A stretch of 64,000 nt of DNA, taken from assembly GCA_037384425.1 (NCBI GenBank), contig JARROA010000011.1, positions 124,001 through 188,000 on the forward strand, written 5' to 3'. This document shows positions 41,657 to 50,348 of the stretch, piece after piece. The first letter of the stretch is position 1; each line of letters begins with the position of its first letter. The position numbers and the translations under genes are program-made. The stretch comes from Thiodiazotropha sp037384425. GTDB lineage: Bacteria > Pseudomonadota > Gammaproteobacteria > Chromatiales > Chromatiaceae. The notes below the pieces were generated by a model. The model was not told the origin of the DNA, did no database searches, and saw only the letters and a program-made list of their open reading frames with translations.

Positions 41657-41920
41657 TCAGTTCGACATCATCTGGTCGATGATACGCTCGCAATCGAGCC
41701 AATCCTCGACATCATGTCCGGGTTCGAAGTTACGCTGTTCCGCTCGATAGTAGGCCATGGTTGCGATCATCTCATAGCGCTCACGAGGGCTGATCAGCGA
41801 GCCGGCCTTCGCTGCCACGGCTGCCTTCTTCTTGCTCGCTTTCTTCTTGGTGGCCGGGTTGGCTGCGACCTTTTTCTTGGCCACCTTCTTCTTGCTGACT
41901 TTTGCCTCTGTCTTGCTCAC
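41657..41920 (-). CDS. DUF2934 protein with Lys/Ala-rich tail
   Basis: 87-aa protein in two parts. Residues 1-38 are a histone-H1-like basic segment with repeated KKKVA and KKKAS units. Residues 45-82 are a DUF2934 domain (RYEMIATMAYYRAEQR, GHDVEDWLDCERII). Such proteins are abundant in aquatic proteobacteria; the basic tail probably binds DNA or another polyanion. The functional role is unknown. A short gene between the DMT transporter and phosphoglucomutase. Confidence 0.85.
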   Translation of the reverse strand: MSKTEAKVSKKKVAKKKVAANPATKKKASKKKAAVAAKAGSLISPRERYEMIATMAYYRAEQRNFEPGHDVEDWLDCERIIDQMMSN

Positions 41921-42007
41921 ATCGTACTCCTGGTCTGAAAACCCTTCGTTAAGCTGGAAATAATAGTCATATATTGTTGATATTTTGTGACGGAATTCTA
42001 GGCAGTT

Positions 42008-43594
42008 TCATCTCCCAGAACCAGCAAAAATCAACGGTTGCATAACTTCGGCCGTCTCCTGATGCTGATTGGCGACATCGGGTTCAAAGGCTTCGAGATA
42101 GACGCGCAGGGTCGCGCCCTGGGTCCCCGTACCTGAAAGTCGATAGACAATGCGGGAGCCGTCGCTGAAGCCGATGCGGATGCCTTGACGCTCTGAGCGG
42201 CTGCCATCCACCGGATCGACGTAGGCGAAATCGTCGGCATAGTCTACGCTATGGCCGTCCAGCTGCTTGCCGGGCAGATCGGGTAGCATGTTTCGCAGAT
42301 GCTCCATCAATCCCTCCGCAGCCTCTTTGTCGATGCCTTCGTAATCATAGCGCGTGTAGTAGTTGCGACCGAACATGGCCCAGTGTTCGCGAACGATCGA
42401 CTCGACCGACTTCTGCTTGACCGCCAGCAGGTTGAGCCAGAACAGTACGGCCCAGAGGCCGTCTTTCTCGCGCACATGATTGGAACCGGTGCCGAAGCTC
42501 TCCTCGCCACAGAGAGTGATCTTGTTGGCATCCAGCAGATTGCCAAAAAACTTCCAGCCGGTGGGTGTCTCGAAACATTCGAGACCGAGCCGTGCGGCCA
42601 CCCGATCGGCAGCCTGGCTGGTCGGCATGGAGCGGGCCACCCCACTGATGCCACTGGTGTAGCCCTTGATCAGGTGGGCGTTGGCCGCCATCACCGCCAG
42701 ACTGTCACTGGGAGTGACGAAGAAGTCGTGTCCCAGGATCATGTTACGGTCACCATCGCCGTCGGAGGCGGCGGCGAAATCGACCCCTTTGGGGCCGGAT
42801 GCCAGCGCCACCAGTTCATGGGCATGTGCCAGGTTGGGATCGGGGTGCCCGCCACCGAAATCCTCCATCGGCTTGCCATTGATGACCGAGCCGGGTTCGG
42901 CGCCCAGCATCCCCTCGAGGATATGCTGGGCGTAGGGGCCGGTGACGGCATGCATGGCGTCAAAACGCATTGTGAAGAAGCCGGAATTGAAGAGTTGGTG
43001 AATGCGTTCGAAATCGAACAGTTCCTCCATCAACGCGGCATAGTCCTCCACTGGATCGATGATCACGACTTCGGTGTCGCCGATGATGTGGCTGCCCTGC
43101 GCGTCGAGATCGAGCGGTTCGGAGTCCAAGGTGATGTAGCGGTCGATGTTACGGGTTCGCTCGAAAATCGCTTCGGTGACCGATTCCGGCGCCGGTCCAC
43201 CATTGGGCGTATTGAACTTGATGCCGAAGTCCTCATCGGGCCCACCGGGGTTGTGGCTGGCCGAGAGAATGATCCCCCCCTGGGTCTTATATTTACGGAT
43301 CACACAGGAGGCGGCGGGGGTCGACAGCAGTCCACCCTCTCCGACCAGAACCCGCTTCACGTCATTGGCTGCCGCCATCCGCAGGATGATCTGTATGGCC
43401 TGGCGGTTGTAGTATCGACCGTCACCGCCAACGACGAGTGTCCCACCTACGAGATCCGGGCGGGTGTCGAAGATGGATTGAACGAAATTCTCCAGGTAGT
43501 TGGGGGTTTGGAAAAGCTTGACCTTTTTCCGCAGTCCAGAGGTCCCTGGGCGCTGATCGGAGAATGGCTGGGTTTCGACGGTGACTTTGTTCAT
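42008..43594 (-). CDS. pgm: Phosphoglucomutase (alpha-D-glucose specific)
   Basis: Interconverts glucose-1- and glucose-6-phosphate, feeding glycogen and sugar-nucleotide pathways. The 528-aa protein begins NKVTVETQPFSDQRPGTSGL. The phosphoserine loop is ILSASHNPGGPDEDFGIKFN, the metal loop DGDGDRNMI, the sugar-binding CGEESFGTGSNH and a C-terminal phosphate-binding RLSGTGTQGATLR. The start at 43594 is the family start; a longer frame has no similarity. Single gene, minus strand. Confidence 0.97.
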   Translation of the reverse strand: MNKVTVETQPFSDQRPGTSGLRKKVKLFQTPNYLENFVQSIFDTRPDLVGGTLVVGGDGRYYNRQAIQIILRMAAANDVKRVLVGEGGLLSTPAASCVIRKYKTQGGIILSASHNPGGPDEDFGIKFNTPNGGPAPESVTEAIFERTRNIDRYITLDSEPLDLDAQGSHIIGDTEVVIIDPVEDYAALMEELFDFERIHQLFNSGFFTMRFDAMHAVTGPYAQHILEGMLGAEPGSVINGKPMEDFGGGHPDPNLAHAHELVALASGPKGVDFAAASDGDGDRNMILGHDFFVTPSDSLAVMAANAHLIKGYTSGISGVARSMPTSQAADRVAARLGLECFETPTGWKFFGNLLDANKITLCGEESFGTGSNHVREKDGLWAVLFWLNLLAVKQKSVESIVREHWAMFGRNYYTRYDYEGIDKEAAEGLMEHLRNMLPDLPGKQLDGHSVDYADDFAYVDPVDGSRSERQGIRIGFSDGSRIVYRLSGTGTQGATLRVYLEAFEPDVANQHQETAEVMQPLIFAGSGR

Positions 43595-43692
43595 TGAATA
43601 GATCCGAAGGTCTGTTGTTGCACCACTATTCAAACACCCCCGCAAAAAATAGAGAAGAGGGTGAGGGTTCGATGGCTCAGACGGGTCGCGTT

Positions 43693-44415
43693 TCAGAACT
43701 CGACCGGTTCGCCCTCCGGCGTGACCACCGGCAGACCGAAAATACGCCAGAGTTGCATGCCGCCACGATAGTATCGGAGTTTGTCTTCAGGATACCCGAT
43801 GCTGATCAATCCCCTGATGGCCGACGGGGACTGGCCACACCAGGGTCCATTGCACCAGAGCACCAGAGTCTTTGCCTGGGAGAAATCCCAGCCGGAGGTG
43901 GTCTGTTTCACCCCCAAGCGCATTAGCGACTCTTCCAGGGTGATGTCGTCTGCACCTTGGGCGGGATTGAGGTGGGTGTAGGGGATGTTCAGCGAGCCGG
44001 GTATCGTCCCCCGCCGATGCCAATCCGCTGTGCGTGCATCGATCAACAGTCCGTTTCCGCTCGCCAGGTCGTGTTGCATGAAGGCGAAAAGCTCGACCTC
44101 ACCGATGGTCTCGACCCCCTCTGCCGCCAGCATGGGTTGGGCACAGAAGGGGGGACAGGGTCTCGATGTGCGGGCGAAATCGAACATCAACATGGCATCG
44201 GTGTCCTGATTGCGCCGGATCAGGATGGATTTGCCGCCATGATCCACCGTGAACTCCTCCAGTGTCGGTGTCATCTTCACTTCCAGTGCGGGCAGGGGCG
44301 TAGAAAGACACCACAATGTCACAAGCAGGAGAAGCGGGTAAATGTCAGTGATGTGGCGGGTGAGCGTCAAGGGGGCCTCCACGGACGGGATCAGATTCGG
44401 GTAGGACAAAGCCAT
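43693..44415 (-). CDS. Exported rhodanese-domain protein
   Basis: 240-aa protein with an N-terminal hydrophobic export segment (about 25-44, IYPLLLLVTLWCLSTPLPA) and a C-terminal rhodanese domain (about 120-232). The predicted active-site loop is LWCNGPWCGQSP, with the second Cys at the usual catalytic position. An N-terminal module has a separate CPPFC pair (about 85-92). It probably moves sulfane sulfur or acts as a thiol sensor in the periplasm. The start is uncertain because no good ribosome site precedes ATG 44415. Confidence 0.82.
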   Translation of the reverse strand: MALSYPNLIPSVEAPLTLTRHITDIYPLLLLVTLWCLSTPLPALEVKMTPTLEEFTVDHGGKSILIRRNQDTDAMLMFDFARTSRPCPPFCAQPMLAAEGVETIGEVELFAFMQHDLASGNGLLIDARTADWHRRGTIPGSLNIPYTHLNPAQGADDITLEESLMRLGVKQTTSGWDFSQAKTLVLWCNGPWCGQSPSAIRGLISIGYPEDKLRYYRGGMQLWRIFGLPVVTPEGEPVEF

Positions 44416-44602
44416 GTTATCCGAGGCAATAGCGTGAAAACAGGGTGCCTATGGGGATGATCGCATCAGGGGTCTGTGCCAGATAAGCGCATTTACCCAC
44501 TCGACTTATGGCAGTCAGCTGCGTAATCTTTGCACCATTATGGGGAATTTGTGCTCGTGACCGCCCTGAAACCTCATTTCATTTTCAAGGGAACTCGCTG
44601 TT

Positions 44603-46045
44603 ATGACTTCTATATTCAGACTGAAAAAAATTCCGCTGCTGCTGGGTGGGCTTGGCATTTCGACACTCACATTGCCAGCAATCGCAGCTGACTGGATCGT
44701 TGTGCCCTCGGTGACGTTGGAACAGTCCTACACCGACAATGCCCTGCTGACCCACGACAATCAGGAAAACGAATCGATCACACTAGTGCGACCGGGTATC
44801 TCCCTCTATCGCGAAGGCGCCAAGGCAAAGGTCGATATCAACTATGCTCCCGAATATCGCCACTATTGGGAGGATACCGAGGACGATGAGCTGATCCATT
44901 TTCTCCGCGGCGAAGGCAACGTGGAGCTGATGGATGAGCATCTCTACCTGGATGGCTGGGCCTCGGCCGATCTGACCAATATCACCAGTACCGGACGCAC
45001 CGGTATCGGTGGCTTGACCGGGCGCGGTGCCAGTACCGAGATCTACACCGCCGGCCTCAGCCCCTATTTCAAATCGCGTTTCGGCAGCGTCAGTCTGTTC
45101 GAGGCCCGCTACACGCTCGATGCCGTCAATTACGCCGAGGGTGGCCTGGATGACAGCGTGGGGCAGCGTGCCGAACTGGTACTGGGTAGCGGTCCCGCCT
45201 TCACCAACCAGGTGTGGGAAGTGTCCAGTATGTACAGCATTGTGGACTACGATACCCTGAATGCGGATAACGAAGTCAGCCAATTGAGGGCGGAATTTAT
45301 CCAGCAGCTGGTGCGCCAGTGGGCCGTGGCCTTTGCCGCCGGTTACGAGAACTACAACCTGGCCCTGAACGATGATATCGACGGTTCGCTCTGGAGCGTC
45401 GGAATCATCTATACACCGAATCCTCGCACCCGCCTGGCCCTGGGTGGCGGCGAGCGGGCTTTCGGTGACGACTACTATCTCGACTTTTCCCACCGTTCGC
45501 AGCGCACGATCTGGACCGCCAGCTACTACCGTGACGCCACCAGTGCCCGTAACGAGTTGTTACATCCAACCCTGTTCCGACGCCAGGATACCTTCGGCAA
45601 TCTGGTGCGCGATCCGGTGCTGGAGAACCCCCCGGGGCTCGATCGGGAGGGCTCGCCCACAATCAGCGCCGAATATTATATTCTGGAGCAATTCAACACC
45701 CGATTCACCTTTACCAGCGGCAGAACCACCCTCGATCTGGGGGCAGGTCATACCAAGCGTAACTACGAGTTGGCTGTCGACGACACCCAGGATGTGGATG
45801 GCTTGGTGAGCCTGTCGCGGGTGATCAGCCCGCGTACCATCGCTTTCCTGCGGCTGAACTGGAACGACCACGAGGAAGATGCGCTGAACTATCAGGAGTC
45901 GATCGCCACGCTCGGCGGCCGCTACCAGCTTGGAACCAATACCTTGCTGGCCATGCGGCTGGCCCACTTGAAGCGTGACGCGGAGATCGAGACGGAGAGC
46001 TACGACGAGAACAGCTTCAGCATCTCTCTTACCGCCACATTCTGA
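44603..46045 (+). CDS. PEP-CTERM-associated outer-membrane beta-barrel (TIGR03016-like)
   Basis: 480-aa outer-membrane protein with a signal peptide (about 1-28, ending LPAIAA) followed by a periplasmic and barrel region of repeated amphipathic strands, ending in the terminal aromatic of SISLTATF. The opening VVPSVTLEQSYTDNALLT is typical of the family of barrels found with exosortase and exopolysaccharide loci. Here it stands alone between the rhodanese and htpG. It may help export a PEP-CTERM protein or a polysaccharide. The function is not established. Confidence 0.78.
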   Translation: MTSIFRLKKIPLLLGGLGISTLTLPAIAADWIVVPSVTLEQSYTDNALLTHDNQENESITLVRPGISLYREGAKAKVDINYAPEYRHYWEDTEDDELIHFLRGEGNVELMDEHLYLDGWASADLTNITSTGRTGIGGLTGRGASTEIYTAGLSPYFKSRFGSVSLFEARYTLDAVNYAEGGLDDSVGQRAELVLGSGPAFTNQVWEVSSMYSIVDYDTLNADNEVSQLRAEFIQQLVRQWAVAFAAGYENYNLALNDDIDGSLWSVGIIYTPNPRTRLALGGGERAFGDDYYLDFSHRSQRTIWTASYYRDATSARNELLHPTLFRRQDTFGNLVRDPVLENPPGLDREGSPTISAEYYILEQFNTRFTFTSGRTTLDLGAGHTKRNYELAVDDTQDVDGLVSLSRVISPRTIAFLRLNWNDHEEDALNYQESIATLGGRYQLGTNTLLAMRLAHLKRDAEIETESYDENSFSISLTATF

Positions 46046-46104
46046 GCTTGACCCACCACGTTCACCCCGGGATCGGACAATCTTCGAGTGTTTCCGACCC
46101 GGGG

Positions 46105-46133
46105 GTTGAAATTCGCACCCGCAATCCCCATCT
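46105..46133 (+). promoter_or_regulatory. Sigma-32 heat-shock promoter of htpG
   Basis: GTTGAAA (46105-46111) and CCCCATCT (46126-46133) with 14 bases between match the RpoH consensus CTTGAAA-N(11-16)-CCCCATNT almost perfectly, 69 bases before the htpG start codon. Confidence 0.85.
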
Positions 46134-46202
46134 CCCGCGGGATTGAAAAATTCCGCTAGCTTGGATTCAACACCCCCGAAGATTTGGAGACCGTTAAGAA
46201 CC

Positions 46203-48110
46203 ATGACCGTCGAAGCCCACAAGGAGACCCTGTCTTTTCAGGCCGAAGTCAGCCAGGTGCTCAACCTGGTGATCCGTTCCCTCTACAGTAATAAGGAGAT
46301 CTTTCTACGCGAACTCATCTCCAATGCCTCGGATGCGGCGGAGAAGCTGCGTTTCGAGGCCCTGACGGATGAAGCGCTGTTCGAAAGCGATCCCGACCTG
46401 AGGATACGGGTGACCCTGGACAAGGAGCGGGGCACGGTGACCATTTCCGACAACGGCATTGGCATGAGCCGGCAGGAGGTGACCGAGACCATCGGCAGCA
46501 TCGCCAGTTCAGGCACCCGCAAGTTTTTCGAATCCATGTCGGGCGACCAGGCCAAGGACAGCGAGCTGATCGGCCAGTTCGGTGTCGGTTTTTACTCCGC
46601 CTTCATCGTTGCCGATAAGGTCACCCTGGAGACCCGCCGCGCCGGGCTGAGCGAGGAGCATGGCGTACGCTGGGAGTCGACAGGCGAGGGCGACTACAGC
46701 ATCGAGAACGTGGACAAGCCGGGGCGTGGCACCGACGTGATCCTGCACCTGCGTGAGGACGAGAAGGAGTTCCTGGAGAACTATCGCCTGCGCAGCATCA
46801 TCGGCAAGTTCTCCGACCACATCACCATCCCGGTGGAGATGGAGAAGGAGTATTACGGTGAGGACGAGGAGAAGCCCGAGACGCCGGAGTTCGAGCGCGT
46901 CAACAAGGGCACGGCGCTCTGGATGCGCAACCGCTCGGAGATCACGGAAGAGGAGTATCACGAGTTCTACAAGCACGTCTCCCACGATTTCGAGGATCCC
47001 CTGAGCTATGTGCACAACCGGGTCGAGGGCACCAACGAGTACACCTCGCTGCTGTTCATCCCCCAGCGGGCGCCCTTCGATCTTTGGGATCGGGATCAGA
47101 AACATGGCGTGAAGCTGTTCGTGCGTCGGGTCTTCATCATGGACGAAGCGGAAAAGCTGATGCCGCGCTACCTGCGCTTCGTCAAGGGTGTGGTTGACGC
47201 CGACGACCTGCCCCTCAACGTCTCCCGCGAGATCCTGCAGCACAACCGTAAGATCGATACCATTCGCCAAGCCAACGTCAAGCGCATCCTCGGGGCGCTG
47301 GAGAAGCTGGCCGAGGAGGATGGGGAGAAGTATCAGACCTTCTGGGACCAGTTCGGCAAGGTCATGAAGGAGGGGCCGGCTGAGGACTATGCCAACAAGG
47401 AGCGCATCGCCGGTCTGCTACGCTTCGCCTCCTCCCATAACGAGAGCGACGAACAGAGCGTCTCCCTGGCCGACTATGTGGGCCGCATGCGGGAGGGTCA
47501 GGACAAGATCTACTACATCACGGCCGATTCTGCGGCCGCCGCCCGATACAGTCCACACCTGGAGGTATTGAAGAAAAAGGGCATCGAGGTGCTGTTGCTC
47601 TCCGACCGGGTCGATGAGTGGCTGGTCACCAGCCTGCTCGAGTTCGATGGCAAATCCCTGCAATCGGTGGCCAAGGGCGAACTCGATCTGGGTGAGCTCG
47701 AGGACCAGGAGGAGAAAGCAAGCAGCGAGAAGGAGGCCGAGACCCACAAGGACCTGATCAAGCGTATGCAGGATGTGCTCGGCGAGACGGTGAAGGAGGT
47801 ACGCGCCAGTCACCGGCTGACCGACTCACCCGCCTGCCTGGTGGTGGAGGAGCACGACATGAGCGCCAACCTGGCGCGGGTGCTCAAATCGGTGGGGCAG
47901 GATGCGCCCCAGACCAAGCCGATCATGGAGGTCAATCTTACCCATCCCCTGCTGGAGCGGCTGGAGCAGGAGTCCGACGAGGAGCGTTTCAGCGACCTCT
48001 CCAAGGTGCTGTTCGATCAAGCCCAACTGGCGGAAGGCGGGCAGCTGGACGATCCCGCCGCCTTCGTGCGGCGTCTCAACAGCCTGATGCTCAAACTGGC
48101 CGGCGCCTGA
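46203..48110 (+). CDS. htpG: Chaperone HtpG (Hsp90)
   Basis: Cytosolic Hsp90 of 635 aa that remodels late-folding client proteins. The N-terminal ATPase has NASDAAEKLRFEAL, the DNGIGMS loop and GQFGVGFYSAF; then come a middle domain with NVSREILQHN and a C-terminal dimerisation domain (about 510-630). ATG 46203 gives the family N-terminus (MTVEAHKETLSFQAEV). It has a heat-shock promoter upstream and a terminator downstream, so it is a self-contained unit. Confidence 0.98.
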   Translation: MTVEAHKETLSFQAEVSQVLNLVIRSLYSNKEIFLRELISNASDAAEKLRFEALTDEALFESDPDLRIRVTLDKERGTVTISDNGIGMSRQEVTETIGSIASSGTRKFFESMSGDQAKDSELIGQFGVGFYSAFIVADKVTLETRRAGLSEEHGVRWESTGEGDYSIENVDKPGRGTDVILHLREDEKEFLENYRLRSIIGKFSDHITIPVEMEKEYYGEDEEKPETPEFERVNKGTALWMRNRSEITEEEYHEFYKHVSHDFEDPLSYVHNRVEGTNEYTSLLFIPQRAPFDLWDRDQKHGVKLFVRRVFIMDEAEKLMPRYLRFVKGVVDADDLPLNVSREILQHNRKIDTIRQANVKRILGALEKLAEEDGEKYQTFWDQFGKVMKEGPAEDYANKERIAGLLRFASSHNESDEQSVSLADYVGRMREGQDKIYYITADSAAAARYSPHLEVLKKKGIEVLLLSDRVDEWLVTSLLEFDGKSLQSVAKGELDLGELEDQEEKASSEKEAETHKDLIKRMQDVLGETVKEVRASHRLTDSPACLVVEEHDMSANLARVLKSVGQDAPQTKPIMEVNLTHPLLERLEQESDEERFSDLSKVLFDQAQLAEGGQLDDPAAFVRRLNSLMLKLAGA

Positions 48111-48139
48111 GGCTTATTACTCCCTCCGGCGGTAGGAGA

Positions 48140-48164
48140 AGAGGGGGCTGGCCCCCCTCTTTTT
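48140..48164 (+). terminator. Terminator after htpG
   Basis: AGAGGGGG and CCCCCTCT arms around a short loop, followed by a run of five T residues (48160-48164), about 30 bases after the htpG stop. Confidence 0.75.
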
Positions 48165-48186
48165 CCGTCTGCCTATACCCCGATAG

Positions 48187-48281
48187 CCTAGCCCGGATGC
48201 AACCAAGTGGAATCCGGGGATCGATGAGCCCACCCTCCCTGGATTACGCTCCGCTCCATCCAGGCTGCGCTGTGCTCGTCG
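48187..48281. repeat. Dispersed intergenic repeat with two hairpins
   Basis: TAGCCCGGATGCAA starts a common type of bacterial intergenic repeat. CCCGGAT pairs with ATCCGGG, and a second hairpin pairs CCTGGAT with ATCCAGG around TACGCTCCGCTCC. It lies in the 313-base gap between htpG and adk, which otherwise holds only the htpG terminator and the adk leader. Confidence 0.6.
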
Positions 48282-48423
48282 GTTTCGGCCCGGCCTGGCG
48301 ATGGCGGGCCTTGTGCTGTGCGGTATAAAGCCCCTGTATCGACCTATTCATAGCCTCGACTGGCCCGTTTGCCCGGCGCATGGCACACTCCCTGCACCAA
48401 GAGAACAACCAAGGGAGAGAGAC

Positions 48424-49071
48424 ATGCGCGTCATTCTGCTCGGTGGACCGGGCGCCGGAAAGGGCACCCAGGCCAATTTCATCAAAGAGAAATACAACAT
48501 TCCCCAGATCTCCACCGGCGACATGCTGCGGGCTCACGTCAAGGCGGGCACTGAACTCGGTGTGGCGGCGAAGAAGATCATGGATGAGGGCGGACTGGTC
48601 TCCGACGACATCATCATGGGCATGGTGAAAGAGCGGATCAAAGAGGACGACTGCCAGAACGGTTACCTGTTCGACGGATTTCCTCGCACCATCCCCCAGG
48701 CGGATGCGCTGAAAGAGGCGGGTATTCCCATCGACGCCGTGGTCGAGATCGACGTGCCCGATGAAGAGATCATCAAACGCATGTCCGGTCGCCGCGTGCA
48801 CCTGGCGTCCGGGCGTACCTACCATGTGGTGTTCAATCCGCCCAAGGTCGAGGGCAAGGACGATGAGACCGGCGAGGACCTGATCCAGCGTGATGACGAC
48901 CAGGAGGAGACAGTCAAGGCCCGGCTCAAGGTCTACCACGACCAGACCGAACCCCTGATCGGCTTCTACACCAAGGAGGCCGAGGCGGGTGCCTGCAAGT
49001 ACGTCAAGATCGCGGGCGTGGGCAGCGTCAATGAGATCCGTGATCAGATCTTCGCCGGACTCGATTCCTAA
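48424..49071 (+). CDS. adk: Adenylate kinase
   Basis: Interconverts ATP, AMP and ADP. The 215-aa protein has the P-loop GGPGAGKGTQ (7-16), the AMP-binding STGDMLRAHV, the core FDGFPRT and a long LID domain without the four zinc cysteines, as in other gammaproteobacterial forms. ATG 48424 follows GGGAGAGAGAC; upstream in-frame sequence has no family similarity. The length is full. Confidence 0.98.
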   Translation: MRVILLGGPGAGKGTQANFIKEKYNIPQISTGDMLRAHVKAGTELGVAAKKIMDEGGLVSDDIIMGMVKERIKEDDCQNGYLFDGFPRTIPQADALKEAGIPIDAVVEIDVPDEEIIKRMSGRRVHLASGRTYHVVFNPPKVEGKDDETGEDLIQRDDDQEETVKARLKVYHDQTEPLIGFYTKEAEAGACKYVKIAGVGSVNEIRDQIFAGLDS

Positions 49072-49087
49072 GCCCGTCTGACTGCGC

Positions 49088-49109
49088 GGTAACGGGGCTG
49101 CCCGTTACC
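49088..49109 (+). terminator. Hairpin after adk
   Basis: GGTAACGGG and CCCGTTACC are perfect 9-bp complements around GCTG, 17 bases after the adk stop. No T tract follows. Confidence 0.5.
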
Positions 49110-49203
49110 GGCAGGCGGTACAGGGTAATTGGCAGAAGTTACGGATTTCGTGGGGGAATTTATTAGCGATTTCTGATAGACTTCAGGGAAATTCACTCAT
49201 TAC

Positions 49204-49590
49204 ATGGGACTCATTGTGGCTGTCGTTGAACTGACTAAAGAGAATTTTGAATCCACCATCACCGGCAATTCCTTTGTGATCGTCGATTTCTGGGCGCCCT
49301 GGTGCGGTCCCTGCCGCTCTTTTGCACCGACCTACGAGAAGGTCTCGGAAGATCACGAGGATGTGGTGTTCGCCAAGGTCAATACGGAAGAGGAACAGGA
49401 GCTGGCGATGCATTTTCAGGTGCGCTCCATTCCGACCCTGATGATCTTCCGCGACAATATCATCATCTTCTCCCAGCCCGGCGCGCTGCCGGAGTCGGCT
49501 TTTCGTGAGCTGCTCAGCAAGGCCGGTGAACTGGATATGGACGAAGTACGGGCCCAGATCGAAGCCGAACAGGGTAAACAGGACGCCTGA
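49204..49590 (+). CDS. Thioredoxin-family protein
   Basis: 128-aa thioredoxin-fold protein with the active site WAPWCGPCRSF. It has no signal peptide and looks cytosolic. The body (ELTKENFESTI to SIPTLMIFRDN) is canonical, and the helical C-terminal tail (about 107-128) is slightly longer than in TrxA. Start is ambiguous: ATG 49204, or GTG 49216 which would give a more usual VAVVEL start with GGGA seven bases upstream. A terminator follows. Confidence 0.9.
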   Translation: MGLIVAVVELTKENFESTITGNSFVIVDFWAPWCGPCRSFAPTYEKVSEDHEDVVFAKVNTEEEQELAMHFQVRSIPTLMIFRDNIIIFSQPGALPESAFRELLSKAGELDMDEVRAQIEAEQGKQDA

Positions 49591-49612
49591 TCGGCAGGTT
49601 CAGACCCGAGCG

Positions 49613-49643
49613 GCCTGGATGGGACCTCATCCAGGGCTTTTTT
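49613..49643 (+). terminator. Terminator after the thioredoxin gene
   Basis: CCTGGATG and CATCCAGG arms with a six-base loop, followed by GC and six T residues. A standard intrinsic terminator, shortly upstream of yqiB. Confidence 0.85.
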
Positions 49644-49697
49644 CATGTGCGAAGGGATAGTAATCTGCGGGTTCGCTGAAACGATTCCTGACAGACG

Positions 49698-50189
49698 ATG
49701 CAAAGATCCAACTATCCCTGGAGCCTCAAATTTCTCCGCATGCGCCATCCCAGCATGGATATGGTGCAGCGTCTCAGCGAGGAGAATTATCACCATATAT
49801 TACGCCTTGCTCCCGATCTGCAGCTACTCGAAGGCAAGCATGTCTCCAGCTTGGGACATGGGGTTGACCTCCATCTCGATGTGCATGACCAGACGCCCTA
49901 TACGAGCCTGATCCACCTGACCTACTATTTTCCTCATGGGGTCGGTCATTATCCCGATCCGGACGCCACGCTCAGGGTCTATCACGATTTCCGTCAGGTG
50001 GATGTACTCGATCTACGGCAGTCGACGTTGCCGATGCGCAGGTGGGGCGGCAACCCGACACTGGAACAGCGCTGGAAGATCAATCTCTTTCTTTCCAAGT
50101 GGCTCAGCTACTGCATCTTGCAGGGACATCGATTTGCACTTGATTTTCAAGAGCATAAGCGGTCCCCTTCGGTTCAGGAAGTGATTTAA
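49698..50189 (+). CDS. yqiB: DUF1249 protein YqiB
   Basis: 163-aa cytosolic protein of the DUF1249/YqiB family, whose function is unknown. The family-defining segment YPDPDATLRVYHDFRQVDV is present, followed by LDLRQSTLP and the helical NLFLSKWLSYCILQGH. The start at ATG 49698 is preceded by no strong ribosome site. In other genomes the gene accompanies nudF and cpdA; here it stands between a thioredoxin and gacA. Confidence 0.88.
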   Translation: MQRSNYPWSLKFLRMRHPSMDMVQRLSEENYHHILRLAPDLQLLEGKHVSSLGHGVDLHLDVHDQTPYTSLIHLTYYFPHGVGHYPDPDATLRVYHDFRQVDVLDLRQSTLPMRRWGGNPTLEQRWKINLFLSKWLSYCILQGHRFALDFQEHKRSPSVQEVI

Positions 50190-50240
50190 AAGCGTATTCG
50201 GGAAAGTCCATTTTAGGATCAAAGGTTCTCGCAGATGGGG

Positions 50241-50259
50241 ATAACTTAAGGTAAGTTAT
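50241..50259 (+). promoter_or_regulatory. Palindromic operator candidate upstream of gacA
   Basis: ATAACTTA and TAAGTTAT are perfect complements separated by AGG. A -10-like TTATAAAG overlaps the right arm, about 85 bases before the start codon. The geometry suits a dimeric regulator overlapping the promoter. Confidence 0.5.
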
Positions 50260-50348
50260 AAAGAATGAGTCGGATATCGCCGCCAGTCTAATGAAGGACC
50301 TCTCTGTCGGCGTCGGGTGAGGGAAGCTATCCTGATGAGAAGCAATCA

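Noticed and set aside
42299..43597. Long open frame (about 430 codons) on the plus strand opposite phosphoglucomutase
   Set aside because: It is antisense to a fully recognisable gene, has no family features, and long antisense frames are expected at this high GC.
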